Source: Kingdonia uniflora (taxonomy: Eukaryota; Streptophyta; Magnoliopsida; Ranunculales; Circaeasteraceae). Taken from it: DNA of 64,000 nt. The notes under the pieces are model-generated. The model had not been told where the DNA came from, ran no database searches, and worked only from the letters and a program-made list of their open reading frames with translations. The stretch is from the NCBI GenBank assembly GCA_014058105.1, contig JACGCM010000677.1, positions 434,001-498,000 of the forward strand. The letters are read 5' to 3'. The translations under genes were made by a program, and so were the position numbers. Positions 1 through 10,917 of this stretch are shown here, one piece after another; within the stretch, counting starts at the first letter, position 1; each line of letters starts with the position of its first letter.

Positions 1-399
1 TATTATTTATTAAATGCCATAACTAATTGTTTATGCTAACAAGATGACTACCGACATATCTTTAATGTAGATTAATTAAGTCATATGGTCCATATTTATA
101 AATTGTTCAAGGTTACGCTGGACCACCTACTATGTATATGTGTATGTAATGGGTTTATAATTATGTTTCATGTTTGTCGATTCTGAACAATCTGTTTTGG
201 ATCTTATCTCTGTCTGGTTCAAAATTCAAAAATGGCAGCCATACTTTATGCAACATTGTCAAACCAAACCTTGTCATCAAGTGAAGTGAAGATGACAGAC
301 ATTAAAAGCAGAGTTATAAATGGTGTGTCCCCTCCCTCCATTCTTGTTACAATTTCCCTTTCTGTTATTGTGAAACTGAGAAGCTTAGTTTACCTAAAG
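1..399. other. 5' flank of reductase copy 1
   Basis: AT-rich sequence upstream of the first reductase start codon. A TATA-like TTTATAAAT lies near position 96, but it is about 300 bases from the ATG and cannot be tied to a transcript start. A short in-frame ATG at 232 opens a reading frame running into the reductase ATG at 400, but the residues before 400 do not resemble the family. No other gene is visible. Confidence 0.4.
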
Positions 400-1810
400 A
401 TGGAAGGAGAGAAAGCAACTGTATGTGTTACTGGAGGAGCAGGTTATCTAGCATCATGGCTTATAATGAGACTCCTGCAACGTGGTTACTCAGTTCGAAC
501 AACAGTTCGATCTGATGCAGGTATATCTTTACGCTAAACATATAATTAGTTCCCACAATTGTAATAACCATGCATGTTCTTGTTTCAGAGTTCAAGGAAG
601 ATGTGAATCATCTCAAACTTCTTCCTGGTGCATCAGAAAGGCTCCAAATCTTTGATGCAGATCTTACGAAACCAGAAAGTTTTGAGCCAGCCATTAAGGG
701 GAGTGTATGTGTCTTCCATGTCGCTCACCCGATGGCCTTAGAGGGTGAAACTATTTCAGATGAATTGGTTATTAAAACCTCAGTAGAGGGGACTCTTGGA
801 ATACTCAATGCGTGCTTGAACTCTAAAACAGTGAAGAAATTCATCTACACTTCTGCAGTTGTGGCAGCTATGTTCACCAACAACATTAAGGATCTCAAAG
901 AGGTTGATGAAGATGCATGGACTGACGTGGACTTCTGCAAATCGCTTAATTTTCTTCGAGGTTCATACATAATATCAAAGACGCTAACGGAAAAGGCGGC
1001 ATTAAGATTTGGGAAGAACATGGACTAGATGTGATGACCGTGCTTCCTCCGCTGATTGTTGGTCCCTTTATCGGATCTGATATGCCCGGATGTCTCACGG
1101 TAGCCTTTTCTTTGTTATCAGGAGGTAAGTGTACTAAGTGCATAAAGTTAAAAGAGTCTTACGACTTGTGTTAGTGAATGAAAATCATTGGTTACTAACA
1201 ACAGTACGACTCAGGTGATCCGGGTAAATGCAATCTAATGAGAAAGGCAAGTGTCGTGCATATCAATGATGTAGCCATGGCACATATTTTTCTTTTTGAG
1301 TCCACGAAAGCAACGAATGGAAGATACATTTGCTCTTGCACTGATATCACAATTCATCAGTTGGTTGAACTCTTTTCCGCCAAATATCCAGAGCTTCAAC
1401 TTCAACCAGAGTAAGTACCCTTTCTTTCTTATATATTTACTCTAGCAGTGATTTCGTATATCCCATATATCGGAAAACTGGGACTCATCACGACAACTTG
1501 AGGGATATATCCACAATATCTAGAATATGTACTTTTGACTACATATCCGCACTCTAGGCGAATATTATCATTATTTGAAGATATTAAGGATATTGATCAT
1601 CCATATACTATAGGTGATCATTCCTAGCTGTTTGTGTTTTTATAACCAAAAATGATAATTTTTTACAGTTTGTTACGCGGGGTGGAAGAAGAAAAACCTG
1701 TTCACCTCTCGTCAAAGAAACTATTGAATTTGGGGTTCGAGTTCAAACATGATGTGGAGGGAATGGTTGATGATGCAATTCGATGTTGTAAAGAGAATGG
1801 CTTTCTTTAG
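400..1810 (+). pseudogene. Vestitone-reductase-like NADPH-dependent SDR, copy 1, one-base frameshift
   Basis: Four exons can be read: 400-520, 589-1124, 1215-1410 and 1669-1810, all with GT-AG introns. The product would be about 331 aa, normal for the DFR/vestitone reductase/anthocyanidin reductase branch of extended SDRs. These enzymes reduce flavonoid-type ketones or related carbonyls in the cytosol with NADPH. The dinucleotide-binding loop [11 protein letters not shown] lies near residue 10, the catalytic Ser is in YTSAVVAA, and YIISK supplies the YxxxK pair. The C-terminus is the usual CKENGFL followed by TAG. One base is missing in a G run at 1011-1013: the frame RFG-KNMD-stop should continue as EEHGLDV, which is present one frame over. 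A GGGG to GGG loss explains it. Every splice site and all later codons are intact, so this is a very young pseudogene or a base-call error. Substrate is unknown. Confidence 0.85.
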
Positions 1811-2130
1811 CTAATCTATATTTCGTGAAAACCTCAAAGTGTACATAAATGTTGCGTACGGTGTATTTCCCTTTTTCTGAATATCTATGTTCTATGTTCT
1901 ATTTTAATTTCTGAATTGTTAAGTTTGCATATTTCAATTTCAAAAACTTGATGGTGTTTGGCTGAAGTTAGAAGCCCGGGTTTTAGGAAGCATGCCTTGA
2001 AGTCTATATCTGAAAACGTAAGGAAAATGCAAAGTAATATTGTAGTAACGGCCTCTAATTAGATAGACCATAAGGAATACTTATCCTTCATCAGTCATAC
2101 ACTGATGCATCAAAGTGAGGCAGAGGAAGT
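1811..2130. other. Spacer between reductase copies 1 and 2
   Basis: About 320 AT-rich bases with no coding signal. It presumably holds the 3' UTR of copy 1; ATAAA-like polyadenylation signals are common but none stands out. Near its end a run (around 2115-2130) leads into the degenerate start of copy 2. Confidence 0.3.
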
Positions 2131-2942
2131 ATGGAAGGAGAGAAAGGTGTAGTATGTGTGACTCGTTAGAACAAGATTTCTGGCATTGTGGTTGACCAAA
2201 GGCTCCTTTAGCATGAATACACCGTCCGAGCCACCACTGTTACATCAAATTCTGTTACTTTCTTTTCACCTTAATCATTGACACTAAAACGGAAACATCT
2301 CGTTACTTTGATTCCTTTCACTGATCATTTCATAGGTCCTTTCATCACTCCCAACGTACCAGTCTCAAACGGCATCGCTTTGTCTTTGATTTATGGTATA
2401 TCCTCTCTCTCTCTCTCTCTCTCTCTTCGATACCATATTTTTGTGCATGATCACTCATAAATGATCTATGTGCAACTTTTCTCTCTTAAGGGCATATCCT
2501 TACTCAGGTAATCGAAAAAGCTGTTATACTCTGAGTAGTTCAGAGAGGGTGCACATAGACGATTTGGCAACTGCATATATCTTCCTTTTTGAGTACCCTA
2601 AAGTGGACGGGAGATATATTTGTTCCTATGTTGGAACCCTCATTCACAAGCATGCAAAATTTCTTTCCATCAGATATCCAGAGTTAACGATAGCTACAGA
2701 GTGAGTTGTGATTTCTTCGCATCATTTCCTTTTGTTTTCCTGTCATTTTCGTTAAACTTTGTGTTTCCTTTAGTAACTAAAATTGTGCTCTTTATTGTAG
2801 TTTAATAAGCGAGATGAAAAAGAAGAAACCCGTTCATCTCTCCTCGAAGAAGCTCTTGGATCTGGGGTTCAAGTTCAGTTATGGTCTGGAAGAAATGATG
2901 GATGGTGCAATTAAATCTTGCAAAGAGAAAGGTTTCCTATAA
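2131..2942 (+). pseudogene. Vestitone-reductase-like SDR, copy 2, internally deleted
   Basis: The first exon begins at ATG 2131 with MEGEKGVVCVT but hits TAG within 12 codons and carries a second stop. Nearly all of exon 2, including the catalytic Ser and YxxxK, is missing; only its last part, 2279-2395 (HLVTLIPF to SLIYG), remains. Exon 3 (2508-2700, with RVHIDDLATAYIFLFEYP) and exon 4 (2801-2942, ending CKEKGFL-TAA) are intact and spliceable. A CT microsatellite follows the exon 2 donor. With the active site gone it cannot encode an enzyme. It is closer to copies 3 and 4 than to copy 1. Confidence 0.85.
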
Positions 2943-3257
2943 GTTAATGTCAGTAAACAATTGCAATATTAAGACATAACAGTTAATCGCCCAAGTTTGT
3001 TAGAAAGGCGTTCGGAAGAGTCTATGTCAGTTGAAAGTGTTTTGTAATATTTTGAGTCTCACTACTTCTACCAAAGGATCACCCAGTCACAATGAGGATG
3101 CTCTAAACATAAAAACCAAATTACCTATATGAATGATAATGCATGTCATTTCTACTCTTCACATACAGCATCTCAATAGTAAAGCACCCTAAAAATCATA
3201 ATCTACAAGCTACATTGTTGTGTACCACTCCATCTTATCCATTTTATCGTCTAGCTG
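2943..3257. other. Spacer downstream of reductase copy 2
   Basis: AT-rich, non-coding. A stretch around 3040-3200 is clearly related to 7240-7440 downstream of copy 3 (shared words such as GGATCACCC/GGATCGACCC and GAGGATGCT). It therefore marks the 3' edge of the repeated reductase unit. Confidence 0.45.
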
Positions 3258-3854
3258 ACTAGTGTTAAAATTGGTGGATCAAAGTTAGTCCCACATTGGT
3301 TAAAGACGTGGTCTAACACAAGGATATAAGAATATAAGAACTACAAAATTGCACCGAGGCCTTTTCAAATAAAACTCCACACCTAGCCCATACTAGGTGG
3401 TCAAGGAAGGGACAATATCGGTACAATGCGGGGGCTCGGGCCCAACAAATGGTATCAGAGCCGACGGTTCGGCTGAAAACATAGTCCACTGTGATTGGCA
3501 AGTGCTCAGGGTAGAACATGGATGTGCGGAGAAAATGCAGTGCTTGGGTGTAGCAGATAAGTCGTTGCACATGGATCTCAGGTGAGATGGTGTACTACGG
3601 GAGCTAATCGTATCAGTGGCGGCGGACAATTGAGGACTAACGGAGTTTGATCCAAGGTAGATTGTTAAGATTGGTAGATCAAAGATAGTCCCACATTGGT
3701 TAAAAATGCGGTCTAACACAATGATATAAGAAGATACGGACTATTAAATTGAACCGAGGCATTTTCATATAAAACCCCACACCTAGCCCATACTAGGTGG
3801 TCAAGGTGGGGACAATATCGGTGCAATGCGGGGGCCCGAGCCCCCAACAACTAG
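3258..3854 (+). mobile_element. TRIM-type miniature LTR retrotransposon with ACTAG target duplication
   Basis: The two LTRs of about 185 bp are 3263-3447 and 3663-3849, both starting TGTTAA and ending CAACA. The direct repeat ACTAG flanks the element at 3258-3262 and 3850-3854. Two bases after the first LTR is TGGTATCAGAGC (3450-3461), the classical initiator-Met tRNA primer-binding site. The internal region is only about 200 bp and has no gag or pol. Short LTRs, tiny non-coding interior and a 5-bp duplication define a TRIM, which would have moved only with proteins supplied in trans. A clear polypurine tract was not found upstream of the second LTR. Confidence 0.88.
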
Positions 3855-4239
3855 CTCTGTGAAATATGTTACCCATTTGGTTAAAAATGCGGTCTAACAC
3901 AATGATATAAGAAGATACGGACTATTAAATTGAACCGAGGCATTTTCATATAAAACCCCACACCTAGCCCATACTAGGTGGTCAAGGTGGGGACAATATC
4001 GGTGCAATGCGGGGGCCCGAGCCCCCAACAACTAGCTCTGTGAAATATGTTACCCATTTGGTTAAAAATGCGGTCTAACACAATGATATAAGAAGATACG
4101 GACTATTAAATTGAACCGAGGCATTTTCATATAAAACCCCACACCTAGCCCATACTAGGTGGTCAAGGTGGGGACAATATCGGTGCAATGCGGGGGCCCG
4201 AGCCCCCCAACAACTAGCTCTGTGAAATATGTTACCCAT
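3696..4239 (+). repeat. Tandem triplication of LTR plus flank, 181-bp unit
   Basis: Three near-identical units run head to tail: 3696-3876, 3877-4057 and 4058-4239 (the last has one extra C). Each holds the LTR from TTGGTTAAAAATG to its CAACA end plus the adjoining target duplication and 30 bp of host flank ending ACCCAT. The joint is at TTTGG/TTGGTT, so the array arose after insertion by unequal exchange or replication slippage at a short homology, not by repeated transposition. Open frames across it are artefacts of the repeat. Confidence 0.9.
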
Positions 4240-4702
4240 TTGGAAAGTGATTTTTTGTTTTTTTTTTAGTACCTTTAATAATAAAAATTGCATTTCTAAT
4301 GCATTTTGGATTGGGTAAATAAAGCTTTTTAAGTCGCTCCTACATGCTCTAAAGAACTGACTTGTTTTATTACAAAAAGTCTCAAATACATACATAGCAC
4401 CAAATTTTGTCTGTAAAAAAATATAAATACCATATCAGACTTTCATTTACCAAGAAAACTATGAACCCGCCCCATAAAACTGCTATATAATACACCATAG
4501 TACCTCGAATGAGAAAGACAGAGAGGCCGGTAAGAATGGAATTGTATGTATGACTGGTGGAACATTAATATCACAAGCCACTGTTACGATCCAGGTATGT
4601 TTGCCTCTTCTCTTAAACTAATTTAGAGGTTGCATGCACAAGTTTTATACGACCCTTTTTTAATATTAACATTAATATCACAAGCACGACTCGACAAACA
4701 CT

Positions 4703-5236
4703 AGGTTGTCAATGGATTTGATATAATCCGAAATCAGATTCCTTTTTAGGATATGGATGCTATTTTTTCCGATCCGAATCCGATCCGAATAAGGAACATC
4801 CGAAATAATTTCGGATTGGATTCGGATGATACCTAATCTAATCCGATAAATATCCGATCCGAAGTTATATACCGATATATTTATATTTTATCAATGTTAA
4901 TGTTCTACAATTATTAGAAATATATTATATACAATAAGAAAATAGATTATAACACATCTAGCTTTGCGGCTAAGTGGTACTTAGTATATTTATATTTTAT
5001 CAATGTTAATCAATTATTAGAAATATATTATATACAATAAGAAAATAAATTATAACACATCTAGCTTTGTGGCTAAGTGGTACTTAGTTCTTAAAACCCA
5101 TGGAAGGTCATGGGTTCAAGCCTTTGCATCCACATTTTTATTCATCAAATAAAATTATGGTCGAATTGGATTCGGACCTCCGATCGGATTCGGATTGTAG
5201 CATATCCGGTCCGAATTCGATCTATTGACAGTCGTA
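4703..5236. mobile_element. Fold-back/MITE-like element with GGATTCGGAT-rich arms
   Basis: The ends are imperfect inverted repeats: CTAGGTTGTCAATGG near 4703 and CTATTGACAGTCGTAG near 5236. CAAACA lies directly outside both ends as a probable 6-bp target duplication. Both arms are rich in alternating GGATTCGGAT/ATCCGAATCC words. The middle holds a duplicated tRNA-like block. No protein is encoded. The superfamily is not certain; a 6-7 bp duplication does not settle it. Confidence 0.5.
4881..5125 (+). repeat. Duplicated block with tRNA-like A and B boxes (SINE-like)
   Basis: A roughly 109-bp segment (TTATATTTTATCAATG to GGCTAAGTGGTACTTAG) is repeated at about 4881 and 4990. The second copy has a perfect pol III A box TGGCTAAGTGG (5070-5080) followed, with tRNA-like spacing, by GGTTCAAGCC (5113-5122), close to a B box. 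This suggests a tRNA-derived SINE head inside the fold-back element. No A-rich tail or separate target duplication was seen, and the sequence does not fold as a full tRNA by eye. Confidence 0.4.
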
Positions 5237-5689
5237 GCAAACACCTATGTAGCCCAAATCACATGCAAAGTGATGAGGCAGAGGGGCAAGGGCAAGAGCA
5301 AAGACTCCATGACCATATAAATAGCAAAACCGATAGGTTAAGGCCAAGGAATTGGGGGAGGCCACACTTGGTCAGTTCCAGCACAATGGGAAAATATAAG
5401 AACCCGCTAAGGCGACTCAACTCCTCCAACTCAGGGACTAGCCGAATTGGCTTTCGAACTGCTTTCTCGTCCACTAATTTTCTCTAACTGACGGACCTGA
5501 TTTTTTCCAAAGCATTCCTAAGGGTCAAATTATCCTCAGAACTGAGACCAGTTTAAGTACGGCACTCGCACTCATAACGACCAAGACTACCAGTTTTTAG
5601 ACTTAACTGGCTCATCTTTCCCAATAATACTATATATTTAGATTGTGAAACTGACCATTACTATCTTGCTTCTTAGGAAAAATTAATAC

Positions 5690-5740
5690 CAGTGAACAAG
5701 AGAGACATCAATTACCTCTCTGCAGAGACCAGTGTTAGGG
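5690..5740 (+). pseudogene. Extra duplicated start of reductase exon 2
   Basis: AACAAGAGAGACATC and the following TTACCTCT match the first codons of exon 2 in copies 3 and 4, but the similarity ends within 40 bases. The same segment appears again at 5975. This is a partial duplication inside intron 1 of copy 3. Confidence 0.5.
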
Positions 5741-7564
5741 ATCTTAGGATCGCACTCAGATTCATTGTGACCAAGACTACATCTATAAACTTGATAGTCT
5801 TCACCGCATTAAGAACATTTCTACGCAACACTCAGCCTGCCATCAAATAGGACACATTACCTAAATCTTCAGCAATTATTCAACTGAAAATTTAAAGTCA
5901 TGCATTTAAATAATGCCTGCCTTATCCATCCATTACCTCTTAAGTCTTGCTTCTTGAAAAAAATTAATAATTAGAGCACAAGAAAGACATCAGTTACCTC
6001 TTAAGTCTTCCAGGTGCAGCCGAGAAACTCAAAATCTTCAATGCAGATTTCAATCAGCCCGACAGTTTTGACGCAACAATCAACAGATGTGTTGGAGTAT
6101 TTCACGTGGCCCACCCAATGGACCTTGTAGGAAAAGAAGTGGATGACGCCATTAACAAGACAGCAATAGAGGGAACTCTAGGGCATATTGAAATCTTGCC
6201 TGAAATCTAAAACAGTGAAGAGAGTTGTCTTAACTTCCACTGCTGCTACCACAATTGTAAACTCTACGGGTTTATCAGAAATAGACGATAATATTTGGAC
6301 CAACGTCAACATGTGCAGACACATGAATCTTCCTGGCGTTTCGTATAGTGTTACAAAGACGTAAACAGAACAAGCAGCTCTTGATTTTGCAAAAGAACAT
6401 AGGCTCGATCTCGTTACTTTGGTTTCTCCATTGATCATTGGTCCTTTCATCACCCCAAATTTACCGGTCGCAAACAGCATTGATATGGCTTTGATTTATG
6501 ATATATATTTTCTTCTTTTTTTCAAGCAATCCTTTCTCTCTGTAATACCCTGTTTCAATCATGATCAATGATCTAATTGTCACCTTTTTCTCTTTGATTT
6601 ATGGTTTATCGTAACTCAGGTAATCTAGAAAATTGCTATGCTCTCAGACATCAAGAGTTGGTGCACATAGACAATGTGGCATCTGCATATATTTTCCTTT
6701 TTCAGTGCCCAAAAGTGGACGGGAGATATATTTGTTCATCTGTTGGAACCCCAATTCATGAGTTAACGAAGTTTCTTTCCATTAGATATCCAGAGATTCC
6801 ATTAGCTACAAAGTGAGTTGTCATTTTTTTGCATCTTAACTTCTATTTTTTCCATCATTTTCGTTAAAGTTTATGTTTCCTCTAGTAACTAAACTTATGT
6901 TTTCATTGTAGTTTAATAAATGCGATTAAAGATGAGAAACCCATTCGTCTCTCTTCAAAGAAGCTCTTGGGTCTAGGGTTCAAGTTCAGTTATGGCCTAG
7001 AAGAAATGATGGATGGCGCAATTCAATCTTGCAAAGAGAAAGGTTTCCTTTGAGTCAATTTCAGTAAAATAATTATATTAATAAGACAATAAATTACGGA
7101 ATCATTCAAGCTTGTTAGAAAGGCATCTAGGTACGTTGGAATACTCTGCATCAGCTGAAAGAGATTTCTAATTGGAATATAGAAGGGGTATAGCCATTTG
7201 CAAAAGCCAGGCAAATTCTTCCCTCCAAAATTTTAAGAGTCTCTACTTCTGGCAGGGGATCGACCCTATCACAACGAGGATGCTTTAAACATAGAGGCCA
7301 TGTTACAGATACACATTTGCACTAAATCTAGGTTTTAACTTATAGATGTAGGAAAACTTGGACAAAACTGTCATCTCTACCACTCACATAGCACCTCAAT
7401 GGACCAATGGTAAAGCATCCTAAAAACAAAAACTACAGGCTTTAGTTTTAAAAGAGGATAAGGAACTGACCAGAAGTTCCAGAAAAAAGATACACCTGTT
7501 GGGCTGTATCTGATAATGGGTGAAACGGCTTTTTGTCCTACCATTGCAGTGTCTTAATCTAGAT

Positions 7565-7665
7565 GCCTTCAGGAGTTCTTAAGTTCAGGATTCAAATTTG
7601 AATGCAGTCTAGAAGTATTTCCCATTGAAACTTAATCTTGCAAAGATAAAGGTTTACTTTAAATC
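7565..7665 (+). pseudogene. Reductase exon 4 relic
   Basis: A decayed final exon: GFKFECSLEV, then a stop, then SCKDKGLL and TAA at the C-terminus, matching GFKFSYGLEE...SCKEKGFL of the neighbours. The rest of the gene is absent. It shows that the array once held another copy between copies 3 and 4, or that the unit end was duplicated. Confidence 0.6.
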
Positions 7666-8420
7666 ATACGTAAATGACTCTGAAACTAACATTTTAAAAG
7701 AAGAAAAGGAAAAAAAGAAAAAGGACAGTGTCATTCGAAAATATCTTCTCGCTGACGTTGATGAATAGTATATGTTGTTGGACTGATACAGGTGAGAAGG
7801 AACTTTGGCTTATCACTAGAAGTATATTATTGTATGTAGATGCTCTAAAGCAACTAAAAAACCTGGGGCAAACTCCCAAGTTTATATTAAAGGTAATGCT
7901 TCCCCACAAAAGCAATAACAGTGGGGCATTGTTGCACATTGTAAATTGAAATCCTATGTTAATGGTTCACGGTTAAACGTGAAAGGATTAAGTAGGCAGG
8001 TTACTTTAAAAGTATAGTGAACTTGAGTTTTGAGGGTAAAGTGCAATATATTGACATAAACATTAACCACCGCCAGCCATCCAACTACTTGTTACATTTC
8101 AAAATCACCATTCCCCATTCCCTTGATCTCCTACATTTTATTTTATTTTCGAGAATCATCTCTCTACTTTGTTCTCCTCGCCAAATTATTTATCTTTCGC
8201 ATTTAATGAGCTTTGGATGGGGTAATAAATGTCTTTAGGCCGTTGACGATCTAATGGAGTTGCTCTCAGCCAACATGTTTTATTATCGGAAGTCTCAATC
8301 GTGTATAAAATACCATTTATATATACAATATGAAATACCTACAGACGTAGCATTTCTTCATTTGCTAAAACAACTAGGAATACGCAGTCCCCAAGATACC
8401 GCTATCACTCGCCCCTATAC
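7666..8420. other. Spacer upstream of reductase copy 4
   Basis: AT-rich sequence with A/G-rich tracts around 7700-7730. No coding similarity was recognised. The part from about 8200 to the TATA box parallels 4300-4480 upstream of copy 3 (shared ATGTTTTATTA, AGTCTCAA and TGAATACC-like words), so it is the ancestral promoter region of this sub-family. Confidence 0.4.
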
Positions 8421-8423
8421 CGT

Positions 8424-8432
8424 TATATAAAA
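8424..8432 (+). promoter_or_regulatory. TATA box of reductase copy 4
   Basis: TATATAAAA lies about 51 bases before the ATG at 8483, compatible with a short 5' UTR. An AGAGAGAGAG tract follows. The equivalent TATATAAT precedes copy 3 at the same relative distance. Confidence 0.55.
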
Positions 8433-8482
8433 TACAATATCACTTACCCTTTATTCATTCAGAGAGAGAGAGACTGGAAAGA

Positions 8483-10375
8483 ATGGAAGGGGGGAAAGGA
8501 ACTGTATGTGTGACTGGTGGAACAGGGTTTGTAGCATCATGGTTGATCAAGAGGCTCCTCTAACGTGATTATTCTGTTCGAGCCACTGTCAGATCCGATC
8601 CAGGTACATTCGCTTCTTCTCTGTGACTCATTTACAGATTACTTACATAATATTTATACGACCCTTGTCTGATAATAACACTCAGGTCAGAACCACAGAT
8701 CTGAAAATAACTATGTATATTAGCTGAAAAATGCGAGAGAATCTTGGTTGAATATATACTTCTAGTCTCCTACTAACTTAGTAGTTCACACCCACTCTAG
8801 ATTCTTTGCCCATCCTAAATCTCTAACCTATATCAAATAGATCAGAATTTAAGCCTGACTAACATCATGAATCCTCAAATTGCTCCCTTCGAAGGGTGAT
8901 CATGTCAGACGCCTCATTCACATAGAACCAGTTACAGCGGGATGTTGGTTTGTCCTCATTGGATAGGCACTGATGGAGCCTGTAAACAATTTCACTAGGC
9001 GCACTATGGGAAGATAGCATGGGCAAGGGCAAGGGCAAGGGCAAGGGCAAAGACCCCATGACCATTTAAATAACAAGCCGAGCCACAACCGGCCAGTCCA
9101 AACTCCTAACCCAACAGGAAAATACTAGAAGCCACTAAAACCATCAAACTCTAACTTAAAAACTGGCCTAATTTGCCTCTCTAGCTGCTTTTTGGTCCAC
9201 AACTGTTTTATTCCTAGCCTTCTGCAAAGTATTTCTAGACGGTAGAACTAGCCTAAAACCAATATTACAACTGTATCGCCTTCTCTTATGGTGCTATTTA
9301 GATTGTAAACTGACCATTATAATCTTGTTTCTTGAAAAAAAAAAAAAAATCAGAGAACAAGAGAGACATCAGTTACCTCACAAATCTTCCAGGTGCAACA
9401 GAGAAGCTCGAAATCTTCAATGCTGATCTCGACCAACCGGACAGTTTTGATGTAGCAATTGAGGGATGTATTGGAGTATTTCATGTGGCCCACCCAATGA
9501 ACGTCATAGGAAAAGCGGAGGATGTCGTTACCAGAACATCACTGGAGGGAACTCTAGGCATACTTAAGGCTTGTGTGAAAGCTAAAACAGTGAAGAGAGT
9601 TGTTGTAACTTCTAGTGCCGCCTCCATAATCGTAAACAGCACGAACTTATCGGAATTCGATGAGAGTGTATGGATCGACTTCGACATGTGCAAAGCCATA
9701 AATCTGTGTTGGTCCTCTTATAGCGTTACAAAGACGTTAACAGAACAGGCAGCTCTTGATTTCGCCAAAGAACATGGAGTCGATCTCGCTACTTTGATTC
9801 CATCAAGTATCGTTGGTCCTTTCATCAATCCCAATTTACTGGCCTCAAATAACATCGCTTTGGCTTTGATTTATGGTATATTCTCTCTCTCTTCGACACC
9901 ATGTTTCTATGCATCCATGATCTAATTGTCACGTTTTTCTCTTTGATATTGATATATCAGGTAATCGAGAAAATTGCCATACTCTCAGCCTGACACCGAT
10001 GGTGCACGTAGATGATGTGGCATCTGCATATATCTTCCTTTCTGAGTGCCCTAAAGCGGACGGGAGATACATTTGTTCGCATGTTGTGACACCGATCCAG
10101 GAGTTTGCCAAATTTCTTTCTATCAGATATCCAGAGTTTCCATTAGCTACAGAGTAAGTTATCATTTTGCCGCATCATTTCCTATTGCTATTCTAACATT
10201 TTTGCCGTAAATAAGGTGTCTTCTTCGTTACAGCTTAATAAGCGAAGTGAAAGAGGTGAAACCTGTTGGCCTCTCTTCAAAGAAGCTCTTGGATTTGGGA
10301 TTCAAGTTCAGTTATGGTCCGGAAGAAATGATGGATGGTGCAATTCAATCTTGCAAAGAGAAAGGCTTCCTTTAA
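8483..10375 (+). pseudogene. Vestitone-reductase-like SDR, copy 4, single premature stop
   Basis: Exons 8483-8603, 9354-9875, 9961-10153 and 10234-10375 join in frame to 326 codons, the normal length for the family. The nucleotide loop VTGGTGFVASW, the TSSAA catalytic Ser and YSVTK are all present, and the end is CKEKGFL-TAA. The only defect is TAA at 8561-8563 (codon 27, LL-stop-RDYSV), where copy 1 has CAA (Gln): a C-to-T change. Intron 1 is about 750 bp, holds a GGGCAA hexamer tract at 9018-9049, and is homologous to the intron 1 remnant of copy 3. If CAA is present in other individuals this would be a working enzyme. Initiation downstream of the stop would lose the nucleotide-binding loop. 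Confidence 0.88.
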
Positions 10376-10915
10376 GTCAATGTAAGTGGAATAATTGTAA
10401 TAATAAGGCACAATAAATTTGGTCCCAATAAAGTTGAGATTCCTTTTTTCATACATGTTTTTTAACCAAAAAGCAATTACATTAGCCTCTCGTGAAGTGA
10501 TGTGGAGACTCAAAACTCAAAATTGTAAGATTTCTAGTGAGAAACTCCTGAAAATAGCTTTAGCTACTAATCCTTACATCGGATGGCAAAGCTTTGGAAG
10601 GGTTATATTATCTGATAATGGATGAAACCGCTTTTTGCGTTATGGTTATGACTACAGTAGGCCTTCAGATGCTTTTAGATTTATTTTCAAAAATAAGATT
10701 CTTTGAGATATATACCCCCAACAAAATCTATGAACATGAATCCAAATACTGTAATGTAAACAGGCAATATCATCTAATAGTTCCTAAAATACCAAAATAA
10801 TGCTATGATATGCACCTTCAGATAGTACAAAATGCTCATTTATAGATTTTCAATTGTGACTATTACCATTTAACGAATATATTCTTCTCAAAGAGCAAGA
10901 GAAAACAAAAGGAGA
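10376..10915. other. Spacer downstream of reductase copy 4
   Basis: AT-rich. The stretch ATATTATCTGATAATGGATGAAACCGCTTTTTG (10604-10636, quoted only by its first and last words as ATATTATCTGATAATGG and CCGCTTTTTG) resembles 7508-7540 near the exon 4 relic, so this is again repeat-unit flank. No gene was recognised. Confidence 0.35.
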
Positions 10916-10917
10916 AA

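Larger units (their letters stand above)
4536..7053 (+). pseudogene. Vestitone-reductase-like SDR, copy 3, multiply broken
   Basis: Exon 1 (4536-4594) keeps TGGT of the nucleotide loop but has lost about 60 internal bases. Intron 1 has been enlarged by a fold-back element and a duplicated exon 2 start. Exon 2 (5975-6500) carries FHVAHPM and the YSVTK catalytic pair, but has one extra G at 6180-6182 (frameshift) and TAA at 6362-6364 where relatives have Leu. The exon 2 donor is ATATAT instead of GTATA, so splicing is lost too. Exon 3 (6620-6812) and exon 4 (6912-7053, ending CKEKGFL-TGA) are open. A TATATAAT box at about 4483 matches the promoter of copy 4. Confidence 0.85.

Noticed and set aside
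3313..4395. Several reading frames of 60-110 codons across the TRIM and its triplicated LTR
   Set aside because: They follow the repeat, occur on both strands and have no family resemblance; LTR sequence explains them.
5060..5125. Functional tRNA gene
   Set aside because: A and B boxes are present, but no acceptor stem or anticodon arm could be formed, and the block is duplicated as a repeat.
8865..9065. 66-codon minus-strand frame with Pro-Leu repeats
   Set aside because: It arises from a GGGCAA hexamer tract within intron 1 of reductase copy 4.
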